From positions 1-22,040 of IMG/VR virus record IMGVR_UViG_3300022594_000032: a DNA stretch of 22,040 nucleotides. The stretch is one strand, 5' to 3'. Below are positions 21,400-22,040 of this stretch, in pieces; the stretch's first letter is position 1; the number at the start of each line of letters is the position of its first letter. A program made the translations under genes and the position numbers. The DNA is from a virus. A model generated the notes under the pieces. That model worked only from the letters and a program-made list of their open reading frames with translations, was not told the origin of the DNA and ran no database searches.

Positions 21400-21603
21400 C
21401 TATTCCTCTGCGAACGGATCGCCAAAATTAGAACTAATACCAGTGCTTAAAGATTTAAACACCCCGTTATCCTCTTCCACCATGTTGCCTTTGTCATCAA
21501 TCCATGTGCTACCAACTTTGATGAACTCAGCGCCCTCATTAGACTGCTTGACATTACCTGTTGTCACGTAGGTAATACCCGAATACTTGTCTGTTTTAAT
21601 CAT
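21400..21603 (-). CDS. 67-residue hypothetical protein
   Basis: Residues KTDKYSGITYVTTGNVKQSN and FIKVGSTWIDDKGNMVEEDN suggest a small beta-hairpin protein, followed by a polar tail (STGISSNFGDPFAEE). It overlaps the first gene of the operon by 8 bases. The tail ends with an acidic, Phe-containing stretch (GDPFAEE), which is reminiscent of, but not the same as, an SSB tip. Function unknown. Confidence 0.55.
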   Translation of the reverse strand: MIKTDKYSGITYVTTGNVKQSNEGAEFIKVGSTWIDDKGNMVEEDNGVFKSLSTGISSNFGDPFAEE

Positions 21604-21784
21604 AAAAATTCTCCATCTGTAAAACTCTTGACTTTAGGTCTTCTACTTGCTCTTCCAAACTACCGATATACACAACTAGTTCTGATACCTTGTTCAAATC
21701 TAGGTTCAGGGTTTCGTTAACCAGCTTGAGAGCAAACTCTTGACCGCTTGTATAACCTTCCTGCCATGCTGTTAAATAATCCAT
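21596..21784 (-). CDS. 62-residue coiled-coil protein, first gene of the leftward operon
   Basis: AAGG about 7 bases before ATG 21784 fits a real start. The first part, MDYLTAWQEGYTSGQEFALK, is helical, and about residues 36-60 (VVYIGSLEEQVEDLKSRVLQ) form a likely coiled coil. As the first gene after the control region it would be expressed earliest from the leftward promoter. Small coiled-coil proteins at this position are often regulators or anti-host factors, but nothing here shows which. Confidence 0.6.
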   Translation of the reverse strand: MDYLTAWQEGYTSGQEFALKLVNETLNLDLNKVSELVVYIGSLEEQVEDLKSRVLQMENFYD

Positions 21785-21879
21785 GCTTTGCCTTTCTCAG
21801 CCACCGTTTTCTGATGACTTGGGTAGACTTTACATCAACTTTGCGACATCACCTAAACATTTATTTCTATCTATTTGTC

Positions 21880-21899
21880 AGAAACGATAGGTAGTTTCT
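21880..21899. promoter_or_regulatory. Inverted repeat AGAAAC-8-GTTTCT, candidate operator
   Basis: The arms AGAAAC (21880-21885) and GTTTCT (21894-21899) are perfect complements, separated by 8 bases, ending just before the -35 of the rightward promoter. The 20-base span is a typical size for a phage repressor dimer site. Another TTTCTAT copy at 21864-21870 lies 31 bases upstream of TTTCTAT at 21895-21901. Confidence 0.4.
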
Positions 21900-21900
21900 A

Positions 21901-21929
21901 TTGCAGGCTGTTGTAGTTTGCGCTATTAT
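21901..21929 (+). promoter_or_regulatory. Rightward sigma-70-type promoter for the Cro-like gene
   Basis: TTGCAG at 21901-21906 and TATTAT at 21924-21929 are 17 bases apart. TATTAT differs from TATAAT at one position; the -35 keeps only the TTG core. Transcription would begin about 21936, leaving a short leader of about 20 bases with AAGGA before the ATG at 21958. Confidence 0.55.
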
Positions 21930-21949
21930 CGCACCGTTAACAACTACAA
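21911..21949. promoter_or_regulatory. Spaced inverted repeat TTGTAGTT / AACTACAA flanking the promoter -10
   Basis: TTGTAGTT (21911-21918) and AACTACAA (21942-21949) are 8-base complementary arms 23 bases apart. They bracket the -10 and transcription start, and the second arm overlaps the ribosome site. GTAGTT also occurs at 21891-21896. These may be half-sites bound by a regulator. The left arm lies upstream of the expected start, so an RNA hairpin is unlikely. Confidence 0.35.
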
Positions 21950-21957
21950 GGAAAGCA

Positions 21958-22040
21958 ATGAAAGTCACAGATTTACCTAAGAATGTCACTTTGTATGAAC
22001 TAGCAAAGGTGCTTGGCATAACAGCGCCAGCAGCTTACAA
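21958..22040 (+). CDS. Partial CDS, Cro-like helix-turn-helix regulator
   Basis: The gene starts at ATG 21958 with AAGGA 5 bases upstream and runs off the right edge; 27 full codons are visible. The segment TLYELAKVLGITAPAAYK has the helix-turn-helix pattern of Cro-type phage repressors (ELAK.LGIT..A...W). The divergent position opposite the leftward early operon fits a Cro-like switch. The DNA-recognition helix continues past the end, so length and dimer part cannot be judged. A CI-type repressor remains possible, though the gene looks short in pattern. Confidence 0.6.
   Translation, partial: MKVTDLPKNVTLYELAKVLGITAPAAY

Larger units (their letters stand above)
21785..21957. promoter_or_regulatory. 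Divergent control region between the leftward operon and the Cro-like gene
   Basis: 173 bases with no gene. It separates the leftward operon start (21784) from the rightward regulator (21958). It contains the promoter and repeats listed separately, plus TTTCT half-site-like strings at 21793, 21808, 21864 and 21895. A leftward promoter must lie here, but only a possible -35 (CTGACA on the minus strand, 21881-21876) can be seen, with no good -10. Confidence 0.6.

Noticed and set aside
1-22040. CRISPR array, tRNA gene, integrase, insertion sequence or attachment site
   Set aside because: I saw no regular direct repeats with spacers, no cloverleaf-like stretch, no recombinase or transposase motif, and no bounded target-site duplication.

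Overview
The window is part of a tailed-phage genome, most likely a podovirus (short tail). The left three quarters is a rightward late operon for virion and lysis proteins. The right quarter is a compact leftward early operon with a recombination module. A divergent control region and the start of a Cro-like regulator lie at the right edge. The base composition is moderate (visibly a little AT-rich) and gene packing is extreme, with many 1-4 base overlaps. Shine-Dalgarno sites are good. The host cannot be read directly. The general look of the tail-fibre and early proteins suggests a phage of freshwater Gram-negative bacteria, perhaps Betaproteobacteria, and this is inference. No integrase, terminase, portal, capsid, tRNA, CRISPR or insertion sequence is visible.

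Layout of the rightward part. 2-157 is the tail end of an unknown gene. 167-1159 is a probable head-tail adaptor, followed by a cassette of fibre-type proteins (1169-6911). The cassette holds a collagen-like fibre of 888 residues, a short fibre, a small fibre-chaperone-like protein, a fibre with a C-terminal peptidase S74 chaperone, another fibre and a small protein. Then come a probable tail nozzle (6908-8536) and another fibre or tail-tip protein (8536-9861). 9870-13985 holds five Ala/Gln/Gly-rich genes that look like internal virion or DNA-ejection proteins. 13989-16037 is the lysis region: a T7-type small holin, two membrane-anchored proteins, a 3TM holin-like protein and a T4-type lysozyme with an intact catalytic triad. 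The late operon ends with a GNAT acetyltransferase, a calcineurin-like metallophosphoesterase and a very acidic 80-residue protein.

Layout of the leftward part. Seventeen tightly coupled small genes run from 21784 down to 17715. They include a Sak-family single-strand annealing protein with an adjacent SSB-like protein, two small Cys-rich probable zinc proteins, a winged-helix protein, a set of related small proteins carrying an EREACAK-type motif, and a 33-residue membrane peptide. The two operons converge with only 2 bases between their stop codons, inside a duplicated near-palindrome. This layout resembles a lambda-like plan in which a leftward early operon with recombination genes runs towards the late operon. 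The 173-base region 21785-21957 holds a good rightward promoter and several repeated half-sites. It drives a Cro-like gene that runs off the end of the window, and no CI-type repressor gene lies between the divergent units.
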